From Streptomyces sp. NBC_01460 (GTDB lineage Bacteria; Actinomycetota; Actinomycetes; Streptomycetales; Streptomycetaceae): 64,000 nt of DNA. A program made the translations under genes and the position numbers. The stretch is taken from assembly GCF_036227405.1 (NCBI RefSeq), contig NZ_CP109473.1, positions 5,394,001 through 5,458,000 of the forward strand. The letters are read 5' to 3'. Positions 8,890 through 17,242 of this stretch are shown here, in pieces. The notes below the pieces were generated by a model. That model did no database searches, was not told the origin of the DNA, and saw only the letters and a list, made by a program, of their open reading frames with translations. Positions within the stretch are counted from its first letter, which is position 1, and every line of letters starts with the position of its first letter.

Positions 8890-9759
8890 CTACTTCATGC
8901 CGGCCGTGGCGATGCCCTGGGTGAAGTGCCGCTGCAGGGCGATGAAGAGGATCAGTACCGGCAGTACGACCAGGAAGGCCCCGGCCATCAGCATGCCGTT
9001 GGAACCGCCCGCCTTGTTGGGGTCGGTGGCGAAGGTCGCCAGGGCCACCGGGAGCGTGTACTTGCCGGGGTCGTTGGTCGCGATCAGCGGCCAGACGAAG
9101 TTGTTCCAGGAGCCGAGGAAGGTGAAGATCGAGAGCGTCGCGAGAGCGGGCTTCACCAGCGGCATGACGATCCGCCAGAAGATGTACCACTCGCCGGCGC
9201 CGTCCATCCGGGCCGCCTCCAGCAGCTCGTCCGGGATCGACTGCATGAACTGCCGCATCAGGAAGACCCCGAAGGCCCCGGCGGCGAAGGGCAGCACCAG
9301 GCCGGCGTACGAGTCGATCAGCTTCAACTTGCTCATCAGCACGAACAGCGGCAGCAGCATCAGGTTCCCGGGCACCATCAGGGCGCCCAGGACCACCCCG
9401 AAGATCTTGTCGCGGCCGACGAACCTCAGCTTGGCCAGGGCGTACCCGAGCATCGAGCAGAAGACCAGGTTCGAGACGGTGACCAGCACCGCCACGATCA
9501 CGGAGTTCATGAAGTACAGCGGCAGGTCCAGCTTGTCGAGGAGCTGCCGGAAGTTCTCCAGGGTCCACTCGGTGGGGATCCACACCGGGGGACTGGCCGA
9601 GAGGTCGCTCGTCGTCTTGAAGGACGACACGGCCATCCAGAGGAACGGCGCCGACATGACCAGCAGTCCCAGCGAGAGCAGGACGTAGACCAGAGGACGC
9701 TTCAGGTTCCGGGACGTGCCCGTGGGCGCCGTCCGTGCGGGGGCTCGGCCGACGGTCAT
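8890..9759 (-). CDS. Sugar ABC transporter permease (MalG/CebG type)
   Basis: A 289-residue inner-membrane permease with about six transmembrane helices and the cytoplasmic EAA loop (LLEAARMDGAGEWYIFWRIVMPLVKPALAT) that docks on the ATPase. The start at 9759 gives an ATGA overlap with the end of the preceding permease gene, so translation is coupled. It forms the channel with that permease. No ATPase gene is in the operon, so the pair must use a shared MsiK-like ATPase encoded elsewhere, as is usual for Streptomyces sugar importers. Confidence 0.93.
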   Translation of the reverse strand: MTVGRAPARTAPTGTSRNLKRPLVYVLLSLGLLVMSAPFLWMAVSSFKTTSDLSASPPVWIPTEWTLENFRQLLDKLDLPLYFMNSVIVAVLVTVSNLVFCSMLGYALAKLRFVGRDKIFGVVLGALMVPGNLMLLPLFVLMSKLKLIDSYAGLVLPFAAGAFGVFLMRQFMQSIPDELLEAARMDGAGEWYIFWRIVMPLVKPALATLSIFTFLGSWNNFVWPLIATNDPGKYTLPVALATFATDPNKAGGSNGMLMAGAFLVVLPVLILFIALQRHFTQGIATAGMK

Positions 9760-10742
9760 TTGGTGTTGTCCTTCAGCAGTCGGAGCTGCAGCACCGTGAT
9801 GCCCATGATCACCACGAAGAGCACGTACGCCATGGCGCTCGCGTAGCCCATGTGGAAGAAGTTGAAGCCCTCGCGGTACATGTTCAGCGACACGGTCAGC
9901 GTGGAGTCGGAGGGGCCGCCCTGGGTCATCACGAAGGGCTCCTCGAAGACGTTGAGGTAGCCGATGGTCGTGATCACCGTGGCGTAGAGGAGCGTCGGCC
10001 GCAGCAACGGCACCGTGATCCCCCGGAACTCCTGCCACATCCCGGCGCCGTCGAGGCGCGCGGCCTCCCGGACCTCGGTGGGGATGGCCTGCAGACCGGC
10101 GATGAAGAGCACCATGACCGTGCCCACGTTGCGCCAGACGGCCATCGCGATCATCGAGGGCATCGCCAGCGCCTCGGAGCCGAGGAAGTCCGGCGCGGTG
10201 AGGCCCACTTCGGAGAAGAGGCCCGCGATCAGCCCGTCGCTCGGGTCCAGCACGAAGCGCCACACCACGGCGACGGCCACGATCGTCGTGACCACCGGGG
10301 CGTAGAAGCCGACCCGGAAGAAGGTCCGCGCCCGGTCGATGCCGTTGTTCAGCAGTACGGCGACGACCAGCCCGATCGCGATCGTGAGCGGGACGCCCAC
10401 CACGACGAAGTACGCCGTGTTGAAGAGCGACTTCAGGAACTTCTCGTCACCGAACAGTTCGGTGTAGTTCTCGAAGCCGATGAAGTTCGCTTCCCAGGGG
10501 CGCGTGACGTTGCGCAGCCCGAAGTCGGTGAAGCTCATCAGCAGCGTGGCGAGGATCGGGAACGCCATGAAGACGGTGAACAGGACGAGGAAGGGCATGG
10601 AGAACAGCCAGCCCGCCGCGTTCTGCACGCCCATCGAGCGCTTCCCGCTCCGCCGCCCGTCCCGGCCGGCCCGGGGCGGGAGCGCCCCGGGACCGTCCTT
10701 CGGCGTGGCCGGCTGCGCGGCCGTCGAGGTCGTGGTGCCCAT
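9756..10742 (-). CDS. Sugar ABC transporter permease (MalF/CebF type)
   Basis: A 328-residue permease with a charged Gly/Arg-rich cytoplasmic N-terminus of about 45 residues, then roughly six membrane helices. The EAA loop is visible (EVREAARLDGAGMWQEFRGITVPLLRPTLL). It starts 2 bp after the solute-binding protein stop codon and overlaps the next permease by 4 bp, so all genes of the import system are translated from one message. It should pair with that permease to move an oligosaccharide across the cytoplasmic membrane. Confidence 0.93.
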   Translation of the reverse strand: MGTTTSTAAQPATPKDGPGALPPRAGRDGRRSGKRSMGVQNAAGWLFSMPFLVLFTVFMAFPILATLLMSFTDFGLRNVTRPWEANFIGFENYTELFGDEKFLKSLFNTAYFVVVGVPLTIAIGLVVAVLLNNGIDRARTFFRVGFYAPVVTTIVAVAVVWRFVLDPSDGLIAGLFSEVGLTAPDFLGSEALAMPSMIAMAVWRNVGTVMVLFIAGLQAIPTEVREAARLDGAGMWQEFRGITVPLLRPTLLYATVITTIGYLNVFEEPFVMTQGGPSDSTLTVSLNMYREGFNFFHMGYASAMAYVLFVVIMGITVLQLRLLKDNTK

Positions 10743-10744
10743 GG

Positions 10745-11992
10745 CTACTGCTCCACGAGGCCTTCGATCTCGGACTGCGCGGTCTTCAGCGCGTCCTCGG
10801 CGGAGGCCTTCCCCTGCGTCACCTTCGCGATCGCCTGGTCGACCTTGTCGGTGATCTCCGTCAGCCGTGCCGTGGCCGGCGAGGACTTGGCGGTGTCCAT
10901 CTGCTTCTTGAAGACCTGCAGATTCGCGTCGTCCGCAAGCTTCCCGGAGTCCCAGGCCGCGGTGTTCGCGGGGAGGTCCTTGGTGCGCTCGTACCAGTCG
11001 GCCTGGCCCTCGGTGTCCGTGAGGTACTTGACGAACTCGGTGGCCGCGGCCTTGTGTTCACTGTCCTTGGAGACCACCAGGGAGGAGCCGCCCGCCATGG
11101 AGGCGGAGGTCCTGTCCGCCGGGACGGGGGCCACGGCCCACTTGCCCTTGATCTGCGGCTGGCCCTCGTTCAGCAGGGTGACGTGCCAGGGGCCGCCGAA
11201 GAACATGGGGACCCGGCCGTTGCCGAAGTCCTTCACGACGTCGTAGCCCGGCTGCAGCGACGTGTCGGAGAGGCCCTTCTCGAAGTACGTGCCGTACTCC
11301 TTGAGCGCCCTGACCGCCTCGGGGCTGTCGACGGCCGCCTTGCCCTCGTCGTCGAGGATCGTGCCGCCGGCGGAGTAGAGGAAGGAGTAGAAGCTCTGCA
11401 CCGTGTCCAGGCCGCTGGGCTGGATGGACAGGCCCCACGTGGTGCCGGCCTTCTCCTGGTACGCGGCCGCCAGGTCCCGCATCTCCTGCCAGTCGGCGGG
11501 CGCCTTGTCGACGCCGGCCTTCTTCGCGAGGTCGGTGCGGTAGTAGAGGACCCGGGTGTCGACGTACCACGGCACGCCGTACGCGGTGCCGTCCACCTCG
11601 CCCTGGTCCCAGCCGGCGGGGAAGAAGTCCTTCTTGTCGAAGGTCCTGGTGTCGACCGGCTCCAGCACGCCGAGCTCGGCGAACTCTCCCATGTAGCTGC
11701 CGCCCATCTGTGCCACGTCCGGCATGGTGCCGGCCGCGGCGGCGGAGACGAGCTTCTGGTGGGCGACGTCCCAGCCGACCGGGGTCACCTTCACGGTGAC
11801 GTTGGGGTTGGCCTTCTCGTACACGTCGGCCACCTCCGCGAGCTTCTCGCCCTCGGCCCCCATGGCCCAGACGGTGAGCGTCTGCTTCGCGTCCGCGGCG
11901 ACGTCGTCACCGCCGGAGCTCCCGCAGGCGGAGAGGCCGAGGGCGAGCGCCACGGTGACGGCGGCGGAGGCGGTTCTGGCGGTGCGGGACAT
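10745..11992 (-). CDS. Extracellular sugar-binding lipoprotein (family 1)
   Basis: A 415-residue solute-binding protein starting at ATG 11992 behind GAGGAG. It has an N-terminal signal with lipobox (LALGLSACG), so the mature protein would be lipid-anchored at Cys. The body has the periplasmic-binding family 1 pattern (TLTVWAMGAEGEKL, then PGYDVVKDFGNGRVPMFFGGPW). A further in-frame start 17 codons upstream overlaps the operator region and is less likely. It captures the sugar for the two downstream permeases. An inverted repeat resembling the LacI gene operator lies just upstream, so sugar-dependent derepression is expected. Confidence 0.93.
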   Translation of the reverse strand: MSRTARTASAAVTVALALGLSACGSSGGDDVAADAKQTLTVWAMGAEGEKLAEVADVYEKANPNVTVKVTPVGWDVAHQKLVSAAAAGTMPDVAQMGGSYMGEFAELGVLEPVDTRTFDKKDFFPAGWDQGEVDGTAYGVPWYVDTRVLYYRTDLAKKAGVDKAPADWQEMRDLAAAYQEKAGTTWGLSIQPSGLDTVQSFYSFLYSAGGTILDDEGKAAVDSPEAVRALKEYGTYFEKGLSDTSLQPGYDVVKDFGNGRVPMFFGGPWHVTLLNEGQPQIKGKWAVAPVPADRTSASMAGGSSLVVSKDSEHKAAATEFVKYLTDTEGQADWYERTKDLPANTAAWDSGKLADDANLQVFKKQMDTAKSSPATARLTEITDKVDQAIAKVTQGKASAEDALKTAQSEIEGLVEQ

Positions 11993-12018
11993 GGAGGGCT
12001 CCTCCTCGAGCAATCCGA

Positions 12019-12047
12019 ATGTATGCGCTGCCTGTAAGCGCATACAT
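12019..12047. promoter_or_regulatory. Candidate LacI-family operator of the sugar operon
   Basis: Perfect 11-bp arms ATGTATGCGCT (12019-12029) and AGCGCATACAT (12037-12047) with a 7-base spacer. The 14-mer TGTAAGCGCATACA (12033-12046) matches 12 of 14 bases with TGAAAGCGCATTCA before the LacI gene at 14416-14429. It sits 27 bp upstream of the binding-protein start, where repressor binding would block transcription. Confidence 0.65.
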
Positions 12048-12177
12048 CACTCTGCGGCAGTCGCTCGGGAATCCGCAAGGGGGTGCTGGGTCACACTCGT
12101 GCAACGTGCTCGACACCTGGAGGACCGGTCGTGGCACCGTAAGCACACCGTTTGCGGATTTGAAGTGGATGTGACCG

Positions 12178-12198
12178 ATTCCGCATGTTTGGCGGAAT
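12178..12198. promoter_or_regulatory. Inverted repeat upstream of the esterase
   Basis: ATTCCGC and GCGGAAT, perfect 7-bp arms around a 7-base spacer, 37 bp upstream of the esterase ATG. It differs from the LacI-type site at 12019, so a separate regulator or a palindromic promoter element is possible. Confidence 0.35.
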
Positions 12199-12234
12199 TC
12201 GGAGGTCACTCAGTGGCCGATTACTGTCCTGGCC

Positions 12235-13212
12235 ATGGCTTCGTTCGCGCACGACCACCCCTTCGACCCCGCCTACGGCCGGACGCTCGACGACCTGCTG
12301 CGGATACCGGCGCCCGACGACGCCCCCGCGGACTTCGAGCCGTTCTGGAGGGCACGTCACCGTGAGGCCCGCGCGGTCACGACCGCTCCCGAGGTGGGCC
12401 CGGCCGAGGAGGAGCGTGGCGGGGTCCGGGTGCACGGCGTGACCTTCACGTCCGTCGGAGGCGTACGCCTCGGGGGCTGGCTCGCGCTGCCCGCAGAGGG
12501 CCCGGCGGAGCACGGCTTCGTCATCGGACACGGCTACGGCGGCCGGCAGTCCGCCGGGCCCGACGTGCCGCTGCCGCTCCCCGGGTCCGCCGCGATCCTG
12601 CCCTGCGTACGCGGCATGGGCTCCCGGAGCCGGCTGCCAGGCGTCCCGGACGAGGCCGGGACGCACGTCCTGCACGGCATCGGTTCGCGCGACACCTACG
12701 TCATCGGCGACTGCGTGGCCGACCTGTGGTGCGCGGCGTCGGCGCTCCAGGAGCTGCTGCCCGGCCTCGCAGGCCCCGGCCGTCTCGGCTACCTCGGCGA
12801 GAGCCTCGGCGGCGGGCTCGGCGCCCTGGCGCTGCCCTGGGACGAGCGGTTCGGCGCCGCGCAGCTCACCGTGCCGACCTTCGGCAGCCACCCGCTGCGG
12901 CTCACCCTGCCCGGCGTCGGCAGCGGTGAGTCCGTACGCGCCCATCACCGCGAGCACCCCGAGGTGACGGAGGTGCTGCGGTACTTCGACGCGGCGACAG
13001 CCGCGGCGCGCCTGGAGCTGCCGACGCTGGTCGCCGCGGCCCTGTTCGACCCGGTGGTCCCGCCGCCGGGCCAGTTCGCCGTGCACAACGCGCTGCCGGG
13101 GCACCGGGAGCTGATGGTGCTGCGGGCGGGCCACTTCGCCCATGAGGGCGGTGCGGAGGAGAGTGCCGGGCTGGTCGCGCGACGCGAGGCCTTCTTCGGG
13201 GAGTGGCTCTGA
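12235..13212 (+). CDS. Acetyl-xylan esterase-like alpha/beta hydrolase
   Basis: A 325-residue alpha/beta hydrolase of the AXE1/cephalosporin-C deacetylase type. The nucleophile elbow is GESLGGG, the oxyanion-side strand is FVIGHGYGGRQ, the acid region is AALFDPVVPPPGQF, and the His is in RAGHF near the C-terminus. No signal peptide is present, so it would deacetylate imported sugars or small esters inside the cell. It is transcribed away from the sugar operon and towards the LacI gene, with which it converges, and may remove acetyl groups from the same oligosaccharides. No strong ribosome site is seen within 12 bases of ATG 12235. Confidence 0.85.
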   Translation: MASFAHDHPFDPAYGRTLDDLLRIPAPDDAPADFEPFWRARHREARAVTTAPEVGPAEEERGGVRVHGVTFTSVGGVRLGGWLALPAEGPAEHGFVIGHGYGGRQSAGPDVPLPLPGSAAILPCVRGMGSRSRLPGVPDEAGTHVLHGIGSRDTYVIGDCVADLWCAASALQELLPGLAGPGRLGYLGESLGGGLGALALPWDERFGAAQLTVPTFGSHPLRLTLPGVGSGESVRAHHREHPEVTEVLRYFDAATAAARLELPTLVAAALFDPVVPPPGQFAVHNALPGHRELMVLRAGHFAHEGGAEESAGLVARREAFFGEWL

Positions 13213-13296
13213 GGGGGCTACGGGGGAAGTGGCTCCGGGACGACAGCTCCGAGGGACGCGGATCCGGCTCCGAGGCGGCCTCCGGACCGCCGGGGA

Positions 13297-14352
13297 TCAG
13301 CCGCAGCCGCAGCTCGCGCGGCGGGCCAGGGAGACGGGCAGCTCCAGGGAGACCGGGGCGCGGCCCGGATCGGCCAGGCGTTGCACCAGCAACTCCACCG
13401 CCTGCTCGCCCAGCTGCCGGATGGGCTGCCGCACGGTCGTCAGCGAGGGGCGCACGATCCGGCTCAGGGGGATCCCGTCGAAGCCGGTCACGGCGATGTC
13501 CTCGGGCACCCGCACCCCGCGCCGCTCCAGCGCGCGCAGCGCCCCGACCGCCATCTGGTCGTTGGCGAAGAGCATCGCGTCCGGCCGCTCGGCGCCCCGG
13601 TCGAGCAGGGTCTCGGCCGCCCTGGCGCCCTCGGCCCGGGTCATCATCCCGGTCCGCAGGTCCGGGGCGTCGGGGGCCGGCAGTCCCGCGTCGCGGCAGG
13701 CCTCCCGGAAGCCGCGGAACCGCGCCTCCGCGTCGGGGGAGTCCGGCTCGCCTCCGACGAAGGCGAGCCGGCGCAGCCCGTGGTCCTCGATCAGATGGCG
13801 GGCCAGCTCGCGCTCCCCGGCGGCGTTCGCGACGACGAGGTGGTCGAGGTGGTCGATCTCGCGGGGCCCGGCGAGCATCACCACCGGGAGCCGGCGCGAT
13901 ATGACCTCCAGGTCCTCGGTCGGCACGGTCTGCGCCAGCACGGCGAAGCCGTCCACCCGCCCCGCGACCTTCGCGACGAGGCTCTCCGGCCCGCCCTCCA
14001 GGGAGGCGGCGATCAGCAGGGCGTAGCCGTGGCGGCGCGCCGCCCGCTCCATCCCGCGGATGATCTGGTCGGAGTACAGCATCGCCGCGTCGTCGGCCCC
14101 GCTGTCGGTCTCCGCGTCCGCCTCGGCGTCCGGATCGGCGTAGTCGGGGAAGCAGAGTCCCAGCACACCCGTGGTGCGACTGGCCAGGCCCCGGGCGTTG
14201 CCGCTCGGCACGTAGCCGAGCTCGCGGGCCGCCTGGAGGACCCTCTCCCGCGTCTGGGCGCGCACGGAGTCGGGGTTGCGGTAGACCCGGGACACCGTGG
14301 CGATCGAGACGCCCGACCGCTCGGCGACGTCGTACACCGTGGGGGCGCTCAC
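13297..14352 (-). CDS. LacI-family transcriptional repressor
   Basis: About 351 residues. The helix-turn-helix is TVYDVAERSGVSIATVSRVYRNPDSVRAQTRERVLQAARELGYVP at the N-terminus, followed by a type I periplasmic-binding fold. The middle contains an unusually acidic insert (DPDAEADAETDSGADD) within the first effector-binding lobe. The C-terminus ends in a small Cys-rich tail (RRASCGCG). GTG 14352 is taken as start, though the ribosome site is weak, and a start about 12 codons further up (GTGCTGCGC) is possible. It neighbours the sugar operon and carries a matching operator before its own start, so it is the probable autoregulated repressor of that operon. Confidence 0.9.
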   Translation of the reverse strand: MSAPTVYDVAERSGVSIATVSRVYRNPDSVRAQTRERVLQAARELGYVPSGNARGLASRTTGVLGLCFPDYADPDAEADAETDSGADDAAMLYSDQIIRGMERAARRHGYALLIAASLEGGPESLVAKVAGRVDGFAVLAQTVPTEDLEVISRRLPVVMLAGPREIDHLDHLVVANAAGERELARHLIEDHGLRRLAFVGGEPDSPDAEARFRGFREACRDAGLPAPDAPDLRTGMMTRAEGARAAETLLDRGAERPDAMLFANDQMAVGALRALERRGVRVPEDIAVTGFDGIPLSRIVRPSLTTVRQPIRQLGEQAVELLVQRLADPGRAPVSLELPVSLARRASCGCG

Positions 14353-14415
14353 TCGACCGACCGTCCGCTTCTTCTCCGTGCGCAGCACCCGCTGCTGCGG
14401 GTGGCGGCCCTCTAC

Positions 14416-14429
14416 TGAAAGCGCATTCA
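14416..14429. promoter_or_regulatory. Candidate LacI-family operator before the repressor gene
   Basis: TGAAAGCGCATTCA, an imperfect palindrome (12 of 14 bases symmetric), 64 bp upstream of the LacI start. It differs at only two positions from the right half of the site at 12033-12046. The match supports autoregulation. Confidence 0.6.
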
Positions 14430-14518
14430 CCCTAGATCGCGGGCCCGGTGACGGGCAACAGCGGCCCCCGCTCCGCGCGTCATCCGCTCTTTGCCCAATA
14501 ATGAACAGGCTGCCTTGC

Positions 14519-14537
14519 AAGATGCCCTGTCCATCTT
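14519..14537. promoter_or_regulatory. Inverted repeat in the MarR promoter region
   Basis: AAGATG-N7-CATCTT lies 14 bp before the MarR start. The palindrome CTTGCAAG overlaps it on the left. MarR repressors often bind palindromes of this size near their own start and so may control the marR-MFS operon from here. Confidence 0.4.
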
Positions 14538-14550
14538 TACCGTGGTGAAC

Positions 14551-15018
14551 ATGTCCGAAACGTCCGAGACCCCTCAGTCGCAGCATCCCGGCGACCCGAG
14601 CGCGGAGCGCGTGGCCACGGATCTCTCGGCCGTCGTCGGCCGTCTGCTCAGGCGGCTGCGCAGCTCGTCGGCCGACAGCCTGCTCACGCCCTCCCAGCGC
14701 TCGGTCCTCGCCAGGCTCGAGGACGGTGGCCCCGCCACCACGGCCGCCCTGGCCCGGGCCGAGCTCGTGCGGCCCCAGTCGATGCGGCTGACCCTCGGCG
14801 CGCTGGAGAGCCAGGGGTTCGTCGCCCGCGCACCCGATCCGGAGGACGGCCGCAAGTCGGTCGTGTCGGTCACCGAGGAGGGAAGCACCACGCTGGCGGG
14901 CGTGCGGGCCGCCAAGCGGAGCTGGCTCGCCGACGCGATCGCCGCCGAGCTGGACGGCGCGGAGCGCCGCTCGCTCGCCGAGGCCGTCGAGCTCATCGGC
15001 CGGCTGGTCGACAAGTGA
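14551..15018 (+). CDS. MarR-family transcriptional regulator
   Basis: A 155-residue winged-helix protein. The helix-turn-helix region is visible as SQRSVLARLEDGGPATTAALARAELVRPQSMRLTLGALESQGFV, and the wing is RAPDPEDGRKSVVSVTEEG. ATG 14551 is used. There is no clear ribosome site, and GTG 14542 or 14545 are alternatives, so the message may be near-leaderless. Its stop overlaps the MFS transporter start by 4 bp (GTGA), so the pair is translationally coupled. The expected role is repression of the exporter until a toxic ligand binds. Confidence 0.92.
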   Translation: MSETSETPQSQHPGDPSAERVATDLSAVVGRLLRRLRSSSADSLLTPSQRSVLARLEDGGPATTAALARAELVRPQSMRLTLGALESQGFVARAPDPEDGRKSVVSVTEEGSTTLAGVRAAKRSWLADAIAAELDGAERRSLAEAVELIGRLVDK

Positions 15019-16445
15019 CCCGGTACGGGACGGACCTGAGCCCCGTCGCACCGGTGGCGGAAACCCCGCCCGCCGGGCCGGCGGATCCGGGCCCCGGGTT
15101 CAGCGCGCGTCTCACCGCGCCGCTGCTGATGGGCTCCCTGCTCAACCCGCTCAACACCACGATGATCTCCACCGCCCTGGTGTCCATCGGGCACTCCTTC
15201 GGCATCGGGGCGGCCGACACCGCCTGGCTCATCTCCGTCCTCTACCTCGCCAGCGCCGTCGCCCAGCCGGTCCTCGGCAAGCTCGCCGACACCCTCGGCC
15301 CGCGGCGGGTCTTCCTGGCCGGCCTCGTCGTCGTGATCGCGTCCGGGCTGGTCGGCGCGCTGGCCCCCGGGTTCGGCACGCTGATCGTCTCCCGCCTGCT
15401 GCTGGGCGTCGGCACGTCCGCCGCCTATCCGGCGGCCATGGCCGTCCTGCGCGACGAGTCGCGCCGCCTCGGCCGCCCCACCCCGCGCCCCGTCCTCGCC
15501 AGGCTCTCCTTCGCCGCCCTGGGCAGCGCCGCCGTCGGCCCCGCCCTCGGCGGGCTGCTCGTGTCGGTCGTCGGCTGGCGCGGCATCTTCGCCGTCAACG
15601 TGCCGATCGCCCTGCTCGCCCTCGGCGCCGCGCTGCTCTGGGTCCCCGCCGATCCGCCGCGCGAGCGGTCCGCCGACGGGAGTGCGCCGAAGCTCTCCCT
15701 GGACCCCCTCGGCATCGGCCTGTTCGCCACGGCGCTGACGCTGCTGGTCTTCTTCCTGCTCGACCTCGCCCACCCGCAGTGGTGGCTGCTCGCCCCCTTC
15801 GCCGTGCTGACGGCCGTCCTGATCCGCTGGCAGCTGCGCACGCCGCAGCCGTTCATAGACATCCGGATGCTGGCGGGCAACGGCCCCCTGCTGCGCACCT
15901 ACGTGCGCCACGGGCTCAGCTATCTCCTCATCTACTGCGTCATGTACGGCTACACGCAGTGGCTGGAGGAGGCCCGCGGATTCTCCTCGGGCCACACGGG
16001 GCTGCTCATGCTGCCCATGTCCGTCACGGCGCTCGTCTGCTCGCTGCTCGGTGCCCGGACGAAGGGCCTGCGCGCCCCGCTGACCGCGGCCTGCCTGCTG
16101 CTCACCGCCGGCGCCGGAATCCTGGTGTTCCTCACCGACGGCACCCCGCTGGCCGTCCTGCTGTTCGCCGGAGCGTGCTTCGGCGCCCCGCAGGGGCTCA
16201 TCGGGACGAGCAACCAGGCGGCCGTCCAGGCGTACGCGCCCCAGGAGGGCATCGGCGCGGCGGCCGGGCTCCAGCGCACCGCCCAGTACATCGGGGCCAT
16301 CACGGCGTCCAGCCTGATCGCCCTCGCCTACGCCGACGCGGCGACCGACGCCGGACTGCACCTCATGGCGGCGGTCTCCGTGGTGCTGGCCGTCCTGCTG
16401 GCCGTCCTGACCCTCACGGACCGCGCCCTGCGCGTCCGCACCTGA
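15015..16445 (+). CDS. MFS drug/metabolite exporter
   Basis: A 476-residue protein with about 14 hydrophobic segments. The early motif LISVLYLASAVAQPVLGKLADTLGPRR is the MFS loop 2-3 signature, and VPIALLALGAALLWVPADPPRE follows the sixth helix. The helix number and length fit the DHA2 drug-H+ antiporter group. The GTG start overlaps the marR stop, which is the usual layout of MarR-controlled efflux operons. The substrate is not deducible. It is followed 47 bp later by an isochorismatase-like hydrolase that may act on the same compound. Confidence 0.92.
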   Translation: MTRYGTDLSPVAPVAETPPAGPADPGPGFSARLTAPLLMGSLLNPLNTTMISTALVSIGHSFGIGAADTAWLISVLYLASAVAQPVLGKLADTLGPRRVFLAGLVVVIASGLVGALAPGFGTLIVSRLLLGVGTSAAYPAAMAVLRDESRRLGRPTPRPVLARLSFAALGSAAVGPALGGLLVSVVGWRGIFAVNVPIALLALGAALLWVPADPPRERSADGSAPKLSLDPLGIGLFATALTLLVFFLLDLAHPQWWLLAPFAVLTAVLIRWQLRTPQPFIDIRMLAGNGPLLRTYVRHGLSYLLIYCVMYGYTQWLEEARGFSSGHTGLLMLPMSVTALVCSLLGARTKGLRAPLTAACLLLTAGAGILVFLTDGTPLAVLLFAGACFGAPQGLIGTSNQAAVQAYAPQEGIGAAAGLQRTAQYIGAITASSLIALAYADAATDAGLHLMAAVSVVLAVLLAVLTLTDRALRVRT

Positions 16446-16492
16446 CCTTTCCCCCAGCACATCAGCACATCAGCACCCCAAGGAGTACGCAC

Positions 16493-17044
16493 ATGACCGC
16501 CACCGTCCTGGACCCCCGCACCGCACTCGTCGTCGTCGACCTGCAGAAGGGCATCGTCGCCCTTCCGACGGCCCACCCCACCGGCGACGTCGTCGCCCGC
16601 TCGGCGGCCCTCGCCGACGCCTTCCGCGCCAAGGGCCTCCCGGTCTTCCTGGTCCGCGTCACCGGCGGGGCCCCCGGCCGCAACGAGGGGAAGGCGCCGG
16701 CCGGCAAGCCCGCGGCGGACTGGGCCGACCTCGTGCCCGAGCTCGGCCCGCACGACGGCGACATCGTCGTCACCAAGCAGCAGTGGGGCGCCTTCCACGG
16801 CACGGCACTGGACCTCGAACTGCGCCGCCGCGGCATCACCCAGGTCGTGCTGACCGGTGTCGCGACCAGCATCGGTGTCGAGTCCACCGCCCGCGCCGCC
16901 CACGAGCACGGCTACCACGTCACCGTCGCCACCGACGCGGTCACCGACATGGACGCGGCCGCCCACGGCAACAGCGTCGAGAAGATCTTCCCGAGGCTCG
17001 GCGAGACCGACACCACCGAGGCGATCATCGAGCTGCTGGGCTGA
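16493..17044 (+). CDS. Isochorismatase-like hydrolase lacking the usual catalytic Cys
   Basis: A 183-residue protein with the cysteine-hydrolase fold. D16 (VVVDLQKG) and K95 (VVTKQQWG) of the triad are present, but the position of the nucleophilic Cys, normally in a GVxTxxCVxxTA motif, is G128 (TGVATSIGVESTARAA). True isochorismatases also lack Cys there, whereas nicotinamidases and N-carbamoyl amidohydrolases need it. It starts at ATG 16493 behind AAGGAG and lies 47 bp after the MFS gene, so it probably belongs to the marR operon. Its substrate is unknown. Hydrolysis of a vinyl ether or a non-catalytic role are both open. Confidence 0.85.
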   Translation: MTATVLDPRTALVVVDLQKGIVALPTAHPTGDVVARSAALADAFRAKGLPVFLVRVTGGAPGRNEGKAPAGKPAADWADLVPELGPHDGDIVVTKQQWGAFHGTALDLELRRRGITQVVLTGVATSIGVESTARAAHEHGYHVTVATDAVTDMDAAAHGNSVEKIFPRLGETDTTEAIIELLG

Positions 17045-17242
17045 CGCCGCCGGGCCGGTGCCGGGACCGGGGCCGCTCGGGTGACGTCCGCGGCCCCACC
17101 GGCCGCGTCTGCCTCCCCCGGCGCGTACAGGTGCGTTCAGTGGATCAGCGGATCAATCCGATCAACTGCAAATGCCACCAGAACGCATCATCCGGTCCCT
17201 TCCGGTACGGGGTGGACCGGGCCGGCCCCGGAGGTATCAGCC

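Noticed and set aside
9735..11246. A 503-codon plus-strand frame over the sugar permease genes
   Set aside because: It is full of His/Arg/Asp runs from reversed codons and crosses several real genes.
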